Part shown: positions 21,959 through 33,972 of the stretch, piece by piece | How positions within the stretch are numbered: the first letter of the stretch is position 1 | Layout: every line of letters starts with the position of its first letter | Source of the DNA: Allantophomopsis cytisporea | Lineage: Eukaryota; Ascomycota; Leotiomycetes; Phacidiales; Phacidiaceae | NCBI GenBank assembly: GCA_024752435.1 | Contig: CP103031.1 | Location: 496,001-560,000, forward strand | Direction: 5' to 3' | DNA length: 64,000 nt | Notes under the pieces: generated by a model | Told to the model about the DNA's origin: nothing | The model's database searches: none | The model's input: the letters and a program-made list of their open reading frames with translations, nothing else | Translations under genes and position numbers: made by a program

Positions 21959-23183
21959 CATGAATGAATAGAAATGAACAGAACAACACTCTTCTACAAT
22001 TCAATCAATTCATCCCTCAATACAAACAGTCAGGAATAGCTGATCATTATGAGATATCGCTTCCACATTGGAATCTACAACCACCAATGGATATTTAATG
22101 GTATGATTATAGTCTCGTTGATCTATACCCTCTATACATCTGCACATACACAGATGTGCCATGTCCCATGCACCGACAAAGTACCAGTACATGTGGAGTA
22201 CTCACTCACACACTACCGGCTTGCAAACAAGCCCGTATGCTACCTCTACTAGCTGATGCAGGGCATAGCAATAGCCCTTCTTCTTCAGCGCGAACCCTCC
22301 CGGAAAGGTTGATCAAAGATCAAACTCTCCGACCACGTTCTAATGTTGACGCTGCTTCGGGCGAGGCTCCATCCATTCAATTCCCTTCCAATGCTTCAAA
22401 CCAATTCCTACCGTATCTGACGCGTGGAGTGGAAGACGATTTGCGGATCAGTGCACAACTCATCAATGGAATCTCCAAACACGCGCTAACTATTCGACTA
22501 CCACTACAGCTATTTTCACTGCGTTCACTACTTCCACTACTTCCACCACTCTACCAACGGTGACCAAAAATAACTCAACTCCCCCAAAAGTTATCCTTCT
22601 CTCGATCCTCCATGGTACTGGGGAAGGAAGTGGATACCGTAGTGTCTCTCCCCGGTGATGCACTGACAGGTGTTCCTGTCTTTGACAGCGGGCAATAGCC
22701 TCAGCCTATGTGCTTGATTGACCTGCAGACCGATGCACTTTTATGTACAAGCCCATTTCTGGGAGACATGGGAGATGGGAAACCAGAAAGTGAGAAAATG
22801 AGAAAACGAGAAATGATGAGAAATGATGAGACGAGTTAGTTAAGGCTCCTCCTGCACAACGATACGGATAGGTAAAGTAGAGCATGCAATGTACAGACTC
22901 CCCGAAACTCTCATTGCAAACTACCTGACAAGAGGAACGGCGACAATCTATGGACTACGTACTCTACCTATGCATGTTACTCTATATATAGTGTGCTAAC
23001 TGTATTGTATACTTAGGTGGTGTTCTAAATAGTAATCAGTCAATCCAGGAGCTGCAATTCAACATGGCCATGGCGGTGACACTGATGCTGATGTTTGATG
23101 CTATCTGAATGAAAATGTCGGAAGAAAGGGAGGGCGATCAAGCCCAATACGAAAGAGCAGGTGGGAGGTGCTTGGACAGTTGG

Positions 23184-23222
23184 GACGAGGAGAAGAGACG
23201 AGGAGAAGAGACGAGGAGAAGA
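23184..23222. repeat. 13-bp tandem repeat, three copies
   Basis: The unit GACGAGGAGAAGA is repeated three times without a mismatch. Confidence 0.9.
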
Positions 23223-24394
23223 GAGACGAAGGGAAAAGACGCACTTTACGCGCTCAAACGCGAGAGACATTGCATTAGCGCGTGCTTTTCGTGTTACTGT
23301 CGCGTAAATCTCTCACCTCGCGTTTATTCATGACCTCAGGTCATCATCATCCATTATCCCTCACAACTCACAGCTCCTTCAGACCACTGATCAGCCTGAC
23401 CGGTCTATATTATACTCTTGTCTCATGTGTTGTATCTCCTCCTGTGTAACGCTATTATGATCTACATGAGCGACAATAGATCAGAAGGTGAATAGTAGTA
23501 CAGTTGAGTAAGGTAGATGCTGTACTACAAGTCTTGGTTGTGCTTCCTTCTCCAAACTCAGTCCGAGCGCGCATCACAGCATCAGATCGCGTCAAAGTAC
23601 ATATGTACATACATAGTAGTGCCCTGAGTAGCACAATGGCTTGATCCCAGTATACCTAACCAATCGCCATTAAAATCACTTTCACTTCCCAGCCTATCAC
23701 CTTACCATTTTGTGCCGTTATACTATATCTATCATCTACTATCTACCATCCACCATCCACCATCCACCACTACTACATTCCGCTGTCTGGAACAGTCCGG
23801 AACAGTCCCAACGTTCGTTCGGTGCCAAAGGAAAGAAGAGAAGCTTGATTGCCTTATCTTGTCTTCTCCCACACCCCCTCTTCTAGTCAGTGGGACCGCT
23901 CCATTCTCAACGGCAGATCGTCTTCGGGACCGCCGCAACCTTGAGACCCTTGTACCTGAATGCCACCTCCGGAGATGCTTAGGTGTTTTGGCTGCTCCCG
24001 ACATCCGATGAAAGTTATTTCATCTTTTCCCAGGACTCGCCTTGATACACAAATACTATCCTCCTTATCGGGCGGGGAATTATTCAAGGACAATTGAACG
24101 TCTATTGTAGCTTTATATCACAAGGTAGGCCTTGATACAATGTTTCTCAATGCAGCTGGACATTCCTCCGGCAAGCAGCCTTGCCAAATTTATGCCCGAC
24201 CTCGCGTGAAATCGAGGTAAGGAATGCACTTCACGTGATATCCTCCAGAATCTATCCACATAAGTAAGGAGATTGAAGGAATGTGTACTCTCTTTCTCTC
24301 ATCTCAAATCACTCAGCACCCGGTCTCGAGTTTCGAGTTATGTTTCAATGTTCTCATCAAGACCTCGTCGACGCCCCTCTAGCGTTTCTAAATC

Positions 24395-25801
24395 ATGACT
24401 ACGGATGAATCAAAAATGATCTCCTCGTCAAGCCCCCAATTCTTTCTGAAAGTAGGCTTCGGGATTATCTTATCAGTTCTCTTGTTGATCCATCTCATAT
24501 CAAATCATCCAGCGAGCCAGTATTATAACGCGGTCAATCCGAAGCCAACCCTCGTGGAGATAGCACAAGCAATTCAAATCGATGATCCGTATGACCTTAC
24601 TCCATTGAAAGAGCTATGTGAAGCAACAACTTGGACGGAGGGGATCATCTTCTCGTGTGGGTTTCCATCTGGAGAGATAGCGGAAGTTCGTAACACAGTC
24701 CTGAACTGTGTACGATATACCATTGCAGCTGGAGGTAATCTGAATCCTCACACCCATAGATGACACAGCTGAAACCTAACAATATTAGCTGCCCTCCTTG
24801 TCCCCCAGATATATTCTCTCTTCGATGATATCAGAACCAAAGAAACAGTTGCCAGACCTGAGCCATTCACTTACTACTTCGATCTCTCCCACTTCCTAAT
24901 AACTCTCAACGCCTCCTGCCCGCAAATGACCATCTATCAATCCCCAGATGACCTCTGGGCCTTCCCAACGGTAGCCACCCCCCTAACTCTCGACCCAACC
25001 ACGCTCTTCACCTCCTTCAAACTCGACACCCTAGACGCCCACCCCTCCGAATGGACCACAAACTTCCACCAATGGCTCTACAAAACCCGGCCAGATTTCA
25101 CGCCCACCTTCCCCGTCCTCGTCCGCATCCGCGAGCCCTTCCTCAACTTCCCAACCGACCACGACCCCCCACGCCTCGCCCAAGTCTTCGGCCGCATCCT
25201 CCAATACCGCGCCGACATCCGCCTCCTCGCCGCCCAAGTCCACCAAATCCTCTCCCAAACCCTCCCGACGCTCAGCGCCCACACCACAATCTCAAACGAC
25301 ACGTACGTGGGCGCGCACATGCGCGGCATGCCCCGCGCAGACGGCAGTCCGGGCGAGGGTCCCAGCGAGTGGGCGTCGCTCTCCACGCAGGCGCGCCTGT
25401 ACGTCGATACGGCTATCGCCCACAGCCTCAAGGTCATCTATGTGGCGTCTGCGCGCGCGGACGATATCACCGCGCTCACGGACCGCGGGCTGAAGAATGG
25501 CTTGCAGGTCGTTAGCAAGGAGAGCCTTCTGCCGGTGGATGCGTTGCGCGGCCTCACGTGGGACCAGCAGGCCATTGTGGACTTTGAGGTGTTGCTTAAG
25601 GCATCGGGGTTTGTGGGTGTTAGTTCGAGCTTGTTTGCGTGGAGTGTGGCGCTGCGGAGGCATGGTGTTTGTGGCGAGGAGGATCCGGCCGTTGTTGTGG
25701 GGGGGGTGAATGCTACTGATACCGGGGTCGGGTTTGGGGATGGGTGTTCGAGGCTCTTTGGGACGAGGGATGAGACTTTTCGGTGGGGGGTTTGGCCTTA
25801 G
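24395..25801 (+). CDS. type II membrane protein, O-fucosyltransferase-like
   Basis: Two exons, 24395-24734 and 24789-25801, give 450 residues. The 54-bp intron (GTAATC, branch CCTAAC, end ATTAG) joins YTIAAG to AALLVPQIYSLF in frame. A single hydrophobic segment at about residues 16-36 after a short polar tail indicates a Golgi/ER type II membrane protein with its catalytic part in the lumen. Late blocks TYVGAHMRG (about 283-291) and GFVGVSSSLFAWSVALRRH (about 386-404) follow the pattern of the protein O-fucosyltransferase superfamily, where the Arg of HxRG binds GDP-sugar. Many fungi carry such genes with no known substrate. The superfamily call is by pattern memory. Exon 2 starts very C-rich and turns G-rich after about 25280. 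Confidence 0.72.
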
Positions 25802-26443
25802 CTGTGGAATTGGGGGACCTGTGTGGTGCTTGGTTTCTGTAGAGGTTTGTGATGGGTTGTCTGAGAATACATGGAGTAGTTGGGATGTTGGACAAATGCC
25901 ATATATGTAGTTGATGATGAGATGGCTTTGCGCACTTGTAGCGTAGTTTACTTCTCATGAAGGTTTGAGCGTCGTCACACATTGCTGTAGGTGATCAAGG
26001 ACAGGATATATCGTCGATAGAACGAATATATGAAGAACTAGTATCACCTGTTTTCTCAGTAATTCTGATCGATCAAGATCGAGGCAGTGAGTGGAGTTCT
26101 AGATATTCAGCCAAAAACTAATAGTTATTGCATAGGATATAGACAGCTATGTGCCTACATGTACTAGAACAAACGTGAAGCTCATAAAACATGTCCTGGT
26201 ATGACACCAAAACATACCAACCCAAGTCAAGAAGTCACAACAGTAAAGGGATCTTCACGTGAAAAGCAAGATCTAAACGACTCAACCCACCTCAAAACCC
26301 CAATCCAAAAAAACCACAAAAAAATCAGAACCTCAACCAACACGCCTCAAGAAAAAAAAAACCCCCCTTACCGAGATTCAATCCCGCCCTCCCAAAAAAA
26401 AAAAAAAAAAAAAAGGCAAAGGCCAAAAAGAAAAAACTGCCGG
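25802..26443. other. 640-bp intergenic region
   Basis: 3' flank of the fucosyltransferase-like gene, ending in an A-rich stretch with a run of 21 A at 26394-26414. No gene seen. Confidence 0.5.
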
Positions 26444-26452
26444 AAAAAAAAA
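26444..26452 (-). terminator. RNA polymerase III terminator (T9)
   Basis: Nine T in a row on the minus strand, 62 bases downstream of the tRNA 3' end, is a strong Pol III stop. A further T-rich stretch follows. The distance leaves room for an unusually long trailer containing the extra B-box-like element. Confidence 0.65.
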
Positions 26453-26470
26453 GTGTGTGACGAATCTGAT

Positions 26471-26481
26471 GGAATTGAACC
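26471..26481 (-). promoter_or_regulatory. extra B-box-like element downstream of the tRNA
   Basis: GGTTCAATTCC on the minus strand fits the TFIIIC B-box consensus GGTTCRANTCC. It forms the loop of a perfect five-pair hairpin (GATGG/CCATC) like a tRNA T arm. There is not enough space upstream for a second complete tRNA, so it is an isolated T-arm-like element in the trailer. Confidence 0.5.
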
Positions 26482-26514
26482 ATCTTCATCTTCAACCCAC
26501 GATGTTTAACTCGT

Positions 26515-26611
26515 GGCGGTGCTGGGAATCGAACCCAGATTGAAACGGGATTGAATGAGAATGCTCGAGAGCAGACCACAACGTCACGTGCTACCATTAC
26601 ACCACACCACC
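26515..26611 (-). tRNA. tRNA-His(GTG) with a 27-nt intron
   Basis: The minus strand folds as a tRNA: acceptor GGTGGTG/CACCGCC (seven pairs, one G-T), D arm GTGT/GCAC with the AATGGTA loop, and T arm CTGGG-TTCGATT-CCCAG. The anticodon loop TTGTGG gives anticodon GTG at 26579-26577, and C38 follows after a 27-nt intron (26575-26549) at the standard place after base 37. Without the intron the RNA is 70 nt. The anticodon stem has four pairs and one T-T mismatch. Discriminator base A. The D-arm and T-arm sequences fit A-box and B-box promoters. tRNA identity is well supported; His rests on the anticodon and the TTGTGGC loop. Confidence 0.8.
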
Positions 26612-27045
26612 GAAGGTGATTGTATTTGTTGGAGGCTGGCGGCTTATTTGGATATGTGAAGGCGCTTGTGCTGTGGTGTGGTGTGGTGGGAAAGAAAAAA
26701 GTTTGGTAATGAGGACCCACTTAGATTATTATTTTGGGGGCACGTGATTATTGCTTTTTTAAAGGGGTGGGAGGCGGCTGGGGGGGAATTGAGGATTAGG
26801 GGTGGAGGAGGTTGGGCGGTTTGTCGTGCACTTTTAGAGGAGGTGGGAAGATATTTGGGGGATTTATATTGGGTTTGTTTTGGTTTGATCTGCTCTGTGT
26901 GGTTGGGATATCGAAACTCCAAACTCCTGCGGATATTCGCCAAATTTAAGAAGATACCAACCAACGAAGGAAAAAAAAAAAAAAAAAAAAAGAAAACAAA
27001 AATCATGCAAAAGAATTCGAACACAAGGAATATTCGACAGAAAGA
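26612..27045. other. 430-bp gap with a poly-A run
   Basis: Between the tRNA and the 3' end of BUB1. It contains 21 consecutive A at 26971-26991. No gene. Confidence 0.5.
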
Positions 27046-30000
27046 CTATTTCTTCCTCCGCTCATTAATCTTCGCCTCCAATTTCCTCAGCCCAGCCATG
27101 AGCCCAATCCCCTTCTCACAATTCTCCTCTAACCAAGCCTCCATCGATTCCCTGACGCTCTTCATGCCCTTTAAGACGGGCAATTTCGCGCCCTCCTCCA
27201 CCTCCAAATGCATAAGCGGATTGAGCAACAGATCAAAGACATTCGCCCAGATCTCCTGCTGCCAATAACGCTTGAAGCCCTCCTTCAACTTATAAGTCTT
27301 CGTAGCCCCAGCCCCCAGCTTCGCACCCCGCTCCGCCACAGTTTCGATATACTTTCCAAACAGCAAGCTATGTACAATGCCCGCAAGACCGTGATAGTCA
27401 ATCTGGTAGGTCCAGGGACGCAATTCACGCATCTCAGCGCAGTCAGCAGGGCCAGTCTTCCAGTCAGCGATGAACTGCACGTTCGGCTTGAAGACCTTCA
27501 TATCGATGCCGCGACCGAAGTCAATAAGCGCCAGGCCCTTCATATTCCAGCCGTCCGCACCGTCGCGACGATACCGTGCCTTCCAGGGCGTAGAGGCGGG
27601 ATTCGGGTCCAGGCGCACAAGGCAGTTATCCGCTTTGAGATCACCGTGCAGGATCCCCTTAGCATGTAGGGCCTCGACGGTGCGGAACAGCTCGATGGTG
27701 AAGAACATGACGAGTGCCTCGTCCATGACGCCTCCAGGCTGAGTAGAGTCCATGCGCGCGAGATTCACGAGATCGAGTAGCGTGCCCTGGTCGCGGAATT
27801 CCTCGAACAGGAAGCACTCGTCTTTGTAGAGGTGCATTTCGTAGACGTTGATGATGGACTCGGCGGCGCGTGAGACGCCCAGCCGCCGCTTGGCTTGTCG
27901 CATGATGTAGAACTCCCATGCTGATGGTGGGTCCTCCATCTTCAGGGCCTCGAGGGACTTGCGTCCGTAGGCGTCGAATGCACCTTTGCCCATCACCGCG
28001 CCTTCCTCGTCCTCGTCCTCTTCGGCGGAGCGGTCTTCGACTAGGTACACGGGGGCGAATGCTCCGGCTCCTAGTTCGCGCTTGACGTTGTACTGACGGG
28101 AGTCTGGGAAGTCCAAAATTGGTGCAAAGCTGAGATTCGTAGTCGTCTTATCCCCACCATTCTTCATCTTTGAGAGTGCCTTTGTGTACTTCCTGATCTC
28201 GGGACCCTTTCCTAAAACTTCATCCTTATGATCGAAGAATCCATCATAAGTAGTGAGGGGTGGCTGAAGGTGCTCGAAAACTTGGTTGCGAATCGAATCA
28301 TCTACAGGATTGCACTGTGCCTCCAATATGATTGGGCCTTTGTTGATTTCCTTGGTAAGAGCCACAGGAGCCTTGGGCACAAGTGGAGTGCTTTTGACAA
28401 CATTTGTGCTCTTTTGCAATTTTGGCTGAGGGATTCTGTCTCCTGGCCGAGATTCGTTGATGATCTCTTGGAAAGGACTGCTTCCATAATGCTCGCTTGG
28501 TGCTGGAAGTGGTGAACCATTCTCCTTGCTGGGGGATATGGAGGCAAGATATTCCCTCTCATTTCGCGCTGTGAAAGCACCCAATGATGATTCGGTTTTT
28601 TCAGCTATGGGTGTCATGAACGGTAATCGATTCTGGGATACTTGCGCCGCATTTCGGTATGGTAAGGTTGACGGCACGAAATCCTCAGGAGGTATTGGTA
28701 CAAAAGAAGTTCTTGCATTGGCAGCTGGGAGTTCTGGCGATGTTGGGGTGACGACCTCTTTGGCACGACTGTCCCGAGTGTCTTCGGGTGTATCAGAATT
28801 TGCTCGAATCACAACAAGGTCTTCTTCCGAGAATGTAGAAGCGTGTGTTTGGTCCTCATCGTCATCGACATCTGGTATGTGTTTCCTGGCTGTGAAATCT
28901 GACCACTCACTCTCACTCTTGGCTTCAGTTTGGTCCTCACCATCGCCTTCTGCATCTTCTTCGACTTCCTCATCTTCCTCTTCCTCTTCCTCCTCGTCAT
29001 TGTCCTCATCTTCATCACCTGCCTCACTCGGTGGGAAATGGCCAGTCGTTGTGCTTTCTCCGCCACTTGTATAATCTCCATCAGTCTCATCGCCTTCATC
29101 GTCTTCAGACTCCTCAGACTCTTCACTCTCTTCTTCCTCTTCTTCCTCTTGCTCCTCCATGGGCGCTCCGAGCGGTGCGCTAAACATATCATAAAGTTCA
29201 TTAGTTGCTGCTCGAGTGTGGAAAGTCATAGTCGGCTCAGCAGCCGTCGATTTTCTCTTTTTGAGCTTCTTCCCCGAGGGCGAAGAGAGCTTTGTCTTGA
29301 CTAGAAACCGATAAGTATTTATACATATATACTTAAAACACGGAACTCACTAATTTGCGTTTCATTTACTTCCATCACCTTTTTCTTTTTCGGTCTCCCT
29401 TCCCTACCGCTATGTTTGACGGCGCCATTTTCATCCAACATTATCGATTGTGTTATAGCTCCATTCTCATCAAGGACAACCGGGTCTTGGGCCATGACCA
29501 CAATTTCCTCCAGCAATGATTTTGACTGTACCTTTGTCTGATTAAAATTTTCGTCTGTGTCAACGAAAGTATCCATGCCTCGTGACTTTGGCTTTTTGGT
29601 AGGCTTCTCGGAGGTCCACTTCTTCTGTGCCCACCCCCTACTTACCGCTATCAATTCTTCCAAGCACATCTCGGTCGAAGGATCGTCGGGGTCAGGGTAA
29701 ACGGCTTCCAGATTTACGAAGACGTATTCATTCTTTCCCGTTCTCGCATTCACAGTAATTCTCTCATGCAGGGGGCTCATAACTCGTGCTATTGACTGAA
29801 TTACAAATACAAAATTTAGTCCTGCGATAATCAACATGGAAATTGTGAAATTAAGTATCACATGTGACTTACCTCATCCTTGAAAATAGCCATTTTTGTA
29901 CTACTCTTCTTCCCTCCTGCCTTGAGAGTTTCGCCAGCCCAAGGTTTTGGCTCCATTGTGTTTTCCTTCTTACGATCCGCCAGAGATCCAATGCTTTCCC

Positions 30001-30835
30001 AACCCTGCGATGGTGAGGCTGTTGCAGGCGCAGCATCGTCTGCATCTGCAAAGATCTGTAATTTGGCCTTCTTGGGTTTCGCGGTTCCTCCAACGCCGTT
30101 GTTTGATGGTGGGGCTTGAGGATCCCTCACACTAGCCGCAGCAAATGGATCTATTTTCGCTGCAAGCGCAGGACGCACACTGGGAAGTGCTGGTGAAGAA
30201 GGTTCGCTGTCGGTAACTGGCTGTACCGCTCGTCGTTGCTGGAACTCGTTGAATTTGCGTGTCAATCGTGCAGCAGGTCTCGCCTCTCTGTCCACTCCTA
30301 GTTGATATATCTCCTCAGCCTGTGTCCACCTCCCTGCGCCCTCCAACCAGGCCGCGAACTCCTCATAGAACAATGCAAGCCCTTCACCAATGTTGTGTCT
30401 GGCTAAGAAAGCAAACGTTTCTCTTGGCGCATCTGAGAAAAATCTAATATAGAGCAGCCAAAGTTTCAGATATCTTGGGTCATCTTTGTATTGTGAGTTG
30501 TTAAGAAATGCTTTCGTGGCACGTTCCAGTAGTGGCAGGAGTTGTGATTGTGGTGTAGCTTGTGCAGAGGGATAAGCATCCAAGGTCCATTTTACATATC
30601 TGTCGAAGATATCTAACGGGTCGTCTGATTCAGCTATAGTGGCTATCTCAGCCTCGTATTCTTGACGCATCACATCGTTGAGGTTCTTTGTATCTGACGG
30701 TGTTGGGGTGGAGAGGCCTTGTAATGGTGATGAGAAGAGGTTCGCCAGCCCTCGTGCTGATCGACCTCCTGGTAGAGATTGTATGTTTTCTTTCTGATTT
30801 TCGATCACGTCAAAGTCGATAAGGTCGCCCGACAT
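27046..30835 (-). CDS. BUB1: spindle assembly checkpoint kinase BUB1 (possibly a combined Mad3/Bub1 protein)
   Basis: Three exons: 30835-29873, 29795-29351, 29300-27046. Introns of 77 bp (branch GACTAA, end TTCAG) and 50 bp give 1220 residues. Domains: the Mad3/BUB1 homology region with TPR-like helices (about 45-190, including DPLDIFDRYVKW and DPRYLKLWLLY), which binds kinetochores; KEN boxes at 15-17 and 290-292, the second followed by PKPWAGETL; a conserved TGKNEYVFVNLEAVYP segment after the first splice; a very acidic stretch (about 515-590); and a C-terminal kinase domain (about 870-1190). The kinase keeps the Gly loop GAGAFAPV, the Lys in EALKMED, HGDLKADN and DFGRG, so it should be active. 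BUB1 recruits checkpoint proteins and phosphorylates histone H2A at centromeres. All junctions close in frame. Confidence 0.94.
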
Positions 30836-31230
30836 TGTGGCGTTTGTTGTCGTGAAAATCGTTATGTCGTTGAAGTTGTCGTGATTGTTTTCTTTGGATG
30901 ATTGCGATTATTGTTATCTTGCGGCACACACCTTCGCTTCTCGTTGCCAGGTCAACGCACGATTTCGATTAGTCCGTGCGTCGATGCACCAAACCCACCT
31001 GCTCTCCCTGGTCCATGCTGTTGCTGGCAGCCAGGCCGATCCTATTTCTCCGACTTGATAGATGTTCCGGTAACCCTGGCCCCATGCTGATTATCACTTC
31101 CTTGTGATGCCTCTCTTTTATGGAACATTTTGAGATATTTACTCATAACTTAAATCACAATGAAGGTACTTTGCACGACTACACCTCTAGAATGACTTGA
31201 CTCCATGCATTGCTATTCTACCTCATTCCA
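30836..31230. other. 395-bp intergenic gap
   Basis: Upstream of BUB1 and downstream of the GH20 gene, both on the minus strand. It must hold the BUB1 promoter. No further gene seen. Confidence 0.5.
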
Positions 31231-33097
31231 CTACAACGAACATTCCGTGGCGTTATTTTGTGTACAGAACACCATCTGAACTGGCCCAACGTTGACGCCT
31301 TTGGCGACCATACGCTCTCTCATCTCTGCCAACCTTGGACTGGCATCTAATTGACTCCTATTTTGACCACTTGCGTCTTGTCTACCGCTCCAAAGAATCT
31401 CTCCAGCAGCACTTGCTCTGGGCCAGACCACCTCATCAAGGTTAACAGGATCTGTTTGTTCACTCCAGATATGAATCTCGCCACCAAGAACCAATTCTGC
31501 TTGAGCTGCGGTGAGATTTGCGAGAGGGTCGTAAGAGTAGATTAGGCGCCAATTCTTGAAGGGTGCACAGTAATCGTAGAATGGATAGTATGTATGGAAG
31601 GAATCTCCATTACTAAAGTCGAGCCATTGACCTTTTCCACAATCCAAATACTGCAATACTGTCAGCGCTGCATTTTGGGTTAATCTTAAGACCTACCCAG
31701 TAGTTATAATTTCCAAATATAGCTTTGTGCCCCTTATCCACTACTTGAGTAAGAGATTCTTCACTGATCCAAGTCTGGACCACAACATCATCACCAAGCG
31801 TCAAGTTCCAATCCAGAAGCTGCTCCTCCCACACTATCGGTGTCAAGCCTGCAGCCCGTATCTGGTCGTGATTACGATCCAAAAATTTCTGAAGAAGAGG
31901 TGTTAAAACCGCAGTCTCATTTGATCGGACAGTATCGTCCAGGAGATATGCTTGTGCGTTCACTTCGTCACCACCTGTGTGGAAATAGGCCGAGTATGGA
32001 CTGACTCGGGGAAGTAGATCATCGAAAAGAGTCTCCAAGAAATCGTAAACATCAGACGAATTCAGTTTGAGTTCACCACATGGTGGCTCTGCGCAGTATG
32101 TATCCCAAGGATGAGCATCTAGAGCAGTAATAAGCTCTGGGTAGGCGAGTCCAATAGATGAAGTGTGACCAGGCATATCAATCTCTATGTACAGCTCCAC
32201 TCCGCGATATACGGCATAAGTTTGAATTGCGTCGAGGTCTGCGGGCGTGTAAGAAAGGCCTGTTTGGTATGCTCCTTTTGCAGAGAGTTCTGGGAGAGCA
32301 GGAATATCAACAGGCCAGGACTGCGCATCAGTCAGATGAAGGTGCAATCTGTTGAATTTGTTCCAGGCAACAGCATCAATGGTCCTCAAAATAGAATCTC
32401 GGGGATACCAGTTTCGAGACACATCAAGATTAAGACCTCGATGAGCGAATTTAGGAGCGTCGTAGATGGCAACCGGGACCAATGGAGTATAGATACCTGC
32501 ATTCTTCGCCGAGTGCTTATAAAACAGCTGCGTGAAAGTCTCAAGAGCACGAAGAACACCGATGGAAGACTTCGCAACGATCGAGGCCTTTCCTCCCGTC
32601 GTAATGGTAAGATTGTATGATTCATCAACTTGACCTGCCAGTGGCTTAAAAGTGCTCGAATTGTCGATAGATGTTTGAGTGATTACCAAACTCGTGACAT
32701 TGGTTTTGGCCGTTATATTTGGATTCGGTTCAAATTTCGAAAGATTGTTACGAGGATGGAGTTTCCACGGTACGAAGTTCTCATCAAAGATAGTAACGTA
32801 AGCTCGTTGCACGGCACTTTGTACAATCTCTGTGCTGGTTAACAAGCTGATGTTGGAAACGGTACCGAGGCCTCCGGCTATAGGGCACTGTGCGCGCAAG
32901 ATTTGTTCAGTGTTGCTCAGAGAAAAAAGGGGGTGAGAAAAAGCATGAGAACTCCAGCATACATCTACTCCATTATATGTGACGTTGATGTCCGTCGAAA
33001 TCCACAACGCTGTGCTCCCATGTGTGTATGATACAGGCGCAGGCCAAATCGCGACGGCCCGACCTAAGAAGAAATAAAGACAAAGAGAGACCTTCAT
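31231..33097 (-). CDS. secreted GH20 beta-N-acetylhexosaminidase
   Basis: Two exons, 33097-31697 and 31650-31231, give 606 residues, normal for fungal enzymes. The 46-bp intron (GTAGGT, end TTGCAG) joins NYNYW to YLDCGKGQW. A signal peptide (about 1-17, MKVSLCLYFFLGRAVA) is followed by the zincin-like GH20b domain and the catalytic barrel with AHRGLNLDVSRN and HLTDAQSWP. The catalytic Asp-Glu pair is D377/E378 in HTGGDEV. GH20 enzymes cleave GlcNAc from chitin oligosaccharides and glycans by substrate-assisted catalysis, extracellularly or at the wall. Several NxS/T sites fit secretion. A TATATAAAG box lies about 90 bases upstream of the ATG. Confidence 0.95.
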
Positions 33098-33186
33098 GAT
33101 TTACAAACCAGAAGATGCAAATAGAAGAAAATGATAATGCAGGAAAGATGACGAGCTTCAGGCTCAGAACACCAGTAACATGCGGA

Positions 33187-33195
33187 CTTTATATA
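33187..33195 (-). promoter_or_regulatory. TATA box of the GH20 gene
   Basis: TATATAAAG on the minus strand, about 90 bases upstream of the ATG at 33097. Good consensus and distance. Confidence 0.5.
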
Positions 33196-33972
33196 ACAGC
33201 TGGAGTATCTCGAATAACAGCAAGGAATATTATTAGCCTTATGCCTAGGAAACCTTCAAGGAGGGGGAAGTTGGAGCATGCAAGCAAGGCCCTTGACTGA
33301 CTGACTCCAGGGTCGATCAGCAATCTGGATGTTGTGGTATCACGATGGTTTATTTTGAGTCCTCTGGATTTATTACGTCGTTGACGATTAGGGTCCGTCC
33401 CTTTTTTTGGTGGATCGCGATAATGTGTTGCAACGTTACTCTCACTCACTCTACCTTACTGCAGCCACTATCCGATAATCACAGTCTCAGTCGACTCAAC
33501 GACATCAATACGAGGGACTTCTGTGGTCCAGTGATGGATGAGCACCTTGAGGAAGGAAAAGGAGAAGAAGAAGAATGAGGACTGTAATAGATCCAGATCT
33601 CGGAGGCGTCGGATACGAGCATCTGATTTGCCATGCTTGAGGCACGAAATTTATGAGGAATACAGTAGGTTTGTGTGTGATTCGGGTAAAAGAGGTGCAC
33701 TTGGCGTAGAGTTTATCTGATTGCGTTGCAAGGTACAGAGTCAGGCCATGCCCGTCGAATCGAAACAACAACCACTTCAAGAGCAAGCCAGATTGTAGAG
33801 CTGCATATAAGTCAACAGTATAAGGCAGGCGTTTCCCAAGCCATGCTGGTGCGTGTTAGAGCGAGATGAAGTTTGGCGATGTTGCATAAAACATGGTTTA
33901 TTGTCCCGCGTTCAAATTTAAAAATGCAATCAACCATATTGCAGGCTCCTTGCTTCTCTACACCGTTGATTA

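Larger units (their letters stand above)
19977..24394. other. 4.4 kb region between divergent genes, low complexity
   Basis: Shared upstream region of the 695-residue gene (-) and the fucosyltransferase-like gene (+). Long open frames on the minus strand (20352-21509) are Pro/Thr/His/Ser runs produced by purine-rich simple repeats on the plus strand and do not look like protein. The rest holds GGTACATACATA-type motifs (21480-21545) and several microsatellites. It could contain long 5' leaders or a non-coding RNA; nothing in it proves one. Confidence 0.5.

Noticed and set aside
22156..24011. Several plus-strand frames of 90-135 codons upstream of the fucosyltransferase-like gene
   Set aside because: Non-conserved, rich in repeat-derived residues, and without splice logic joining them.
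26201..26509. Lys/Gln-rich plus-strand frame
   Set aside because: Produced by the A-rich stretch and the antisense of the tRNA trailer.
26461..26514. Second tRNA downstream of tRNA-His
   Set aside because: Only a T arm and a few bases are present; there is no room for the acceptor, D and anticodon arms.
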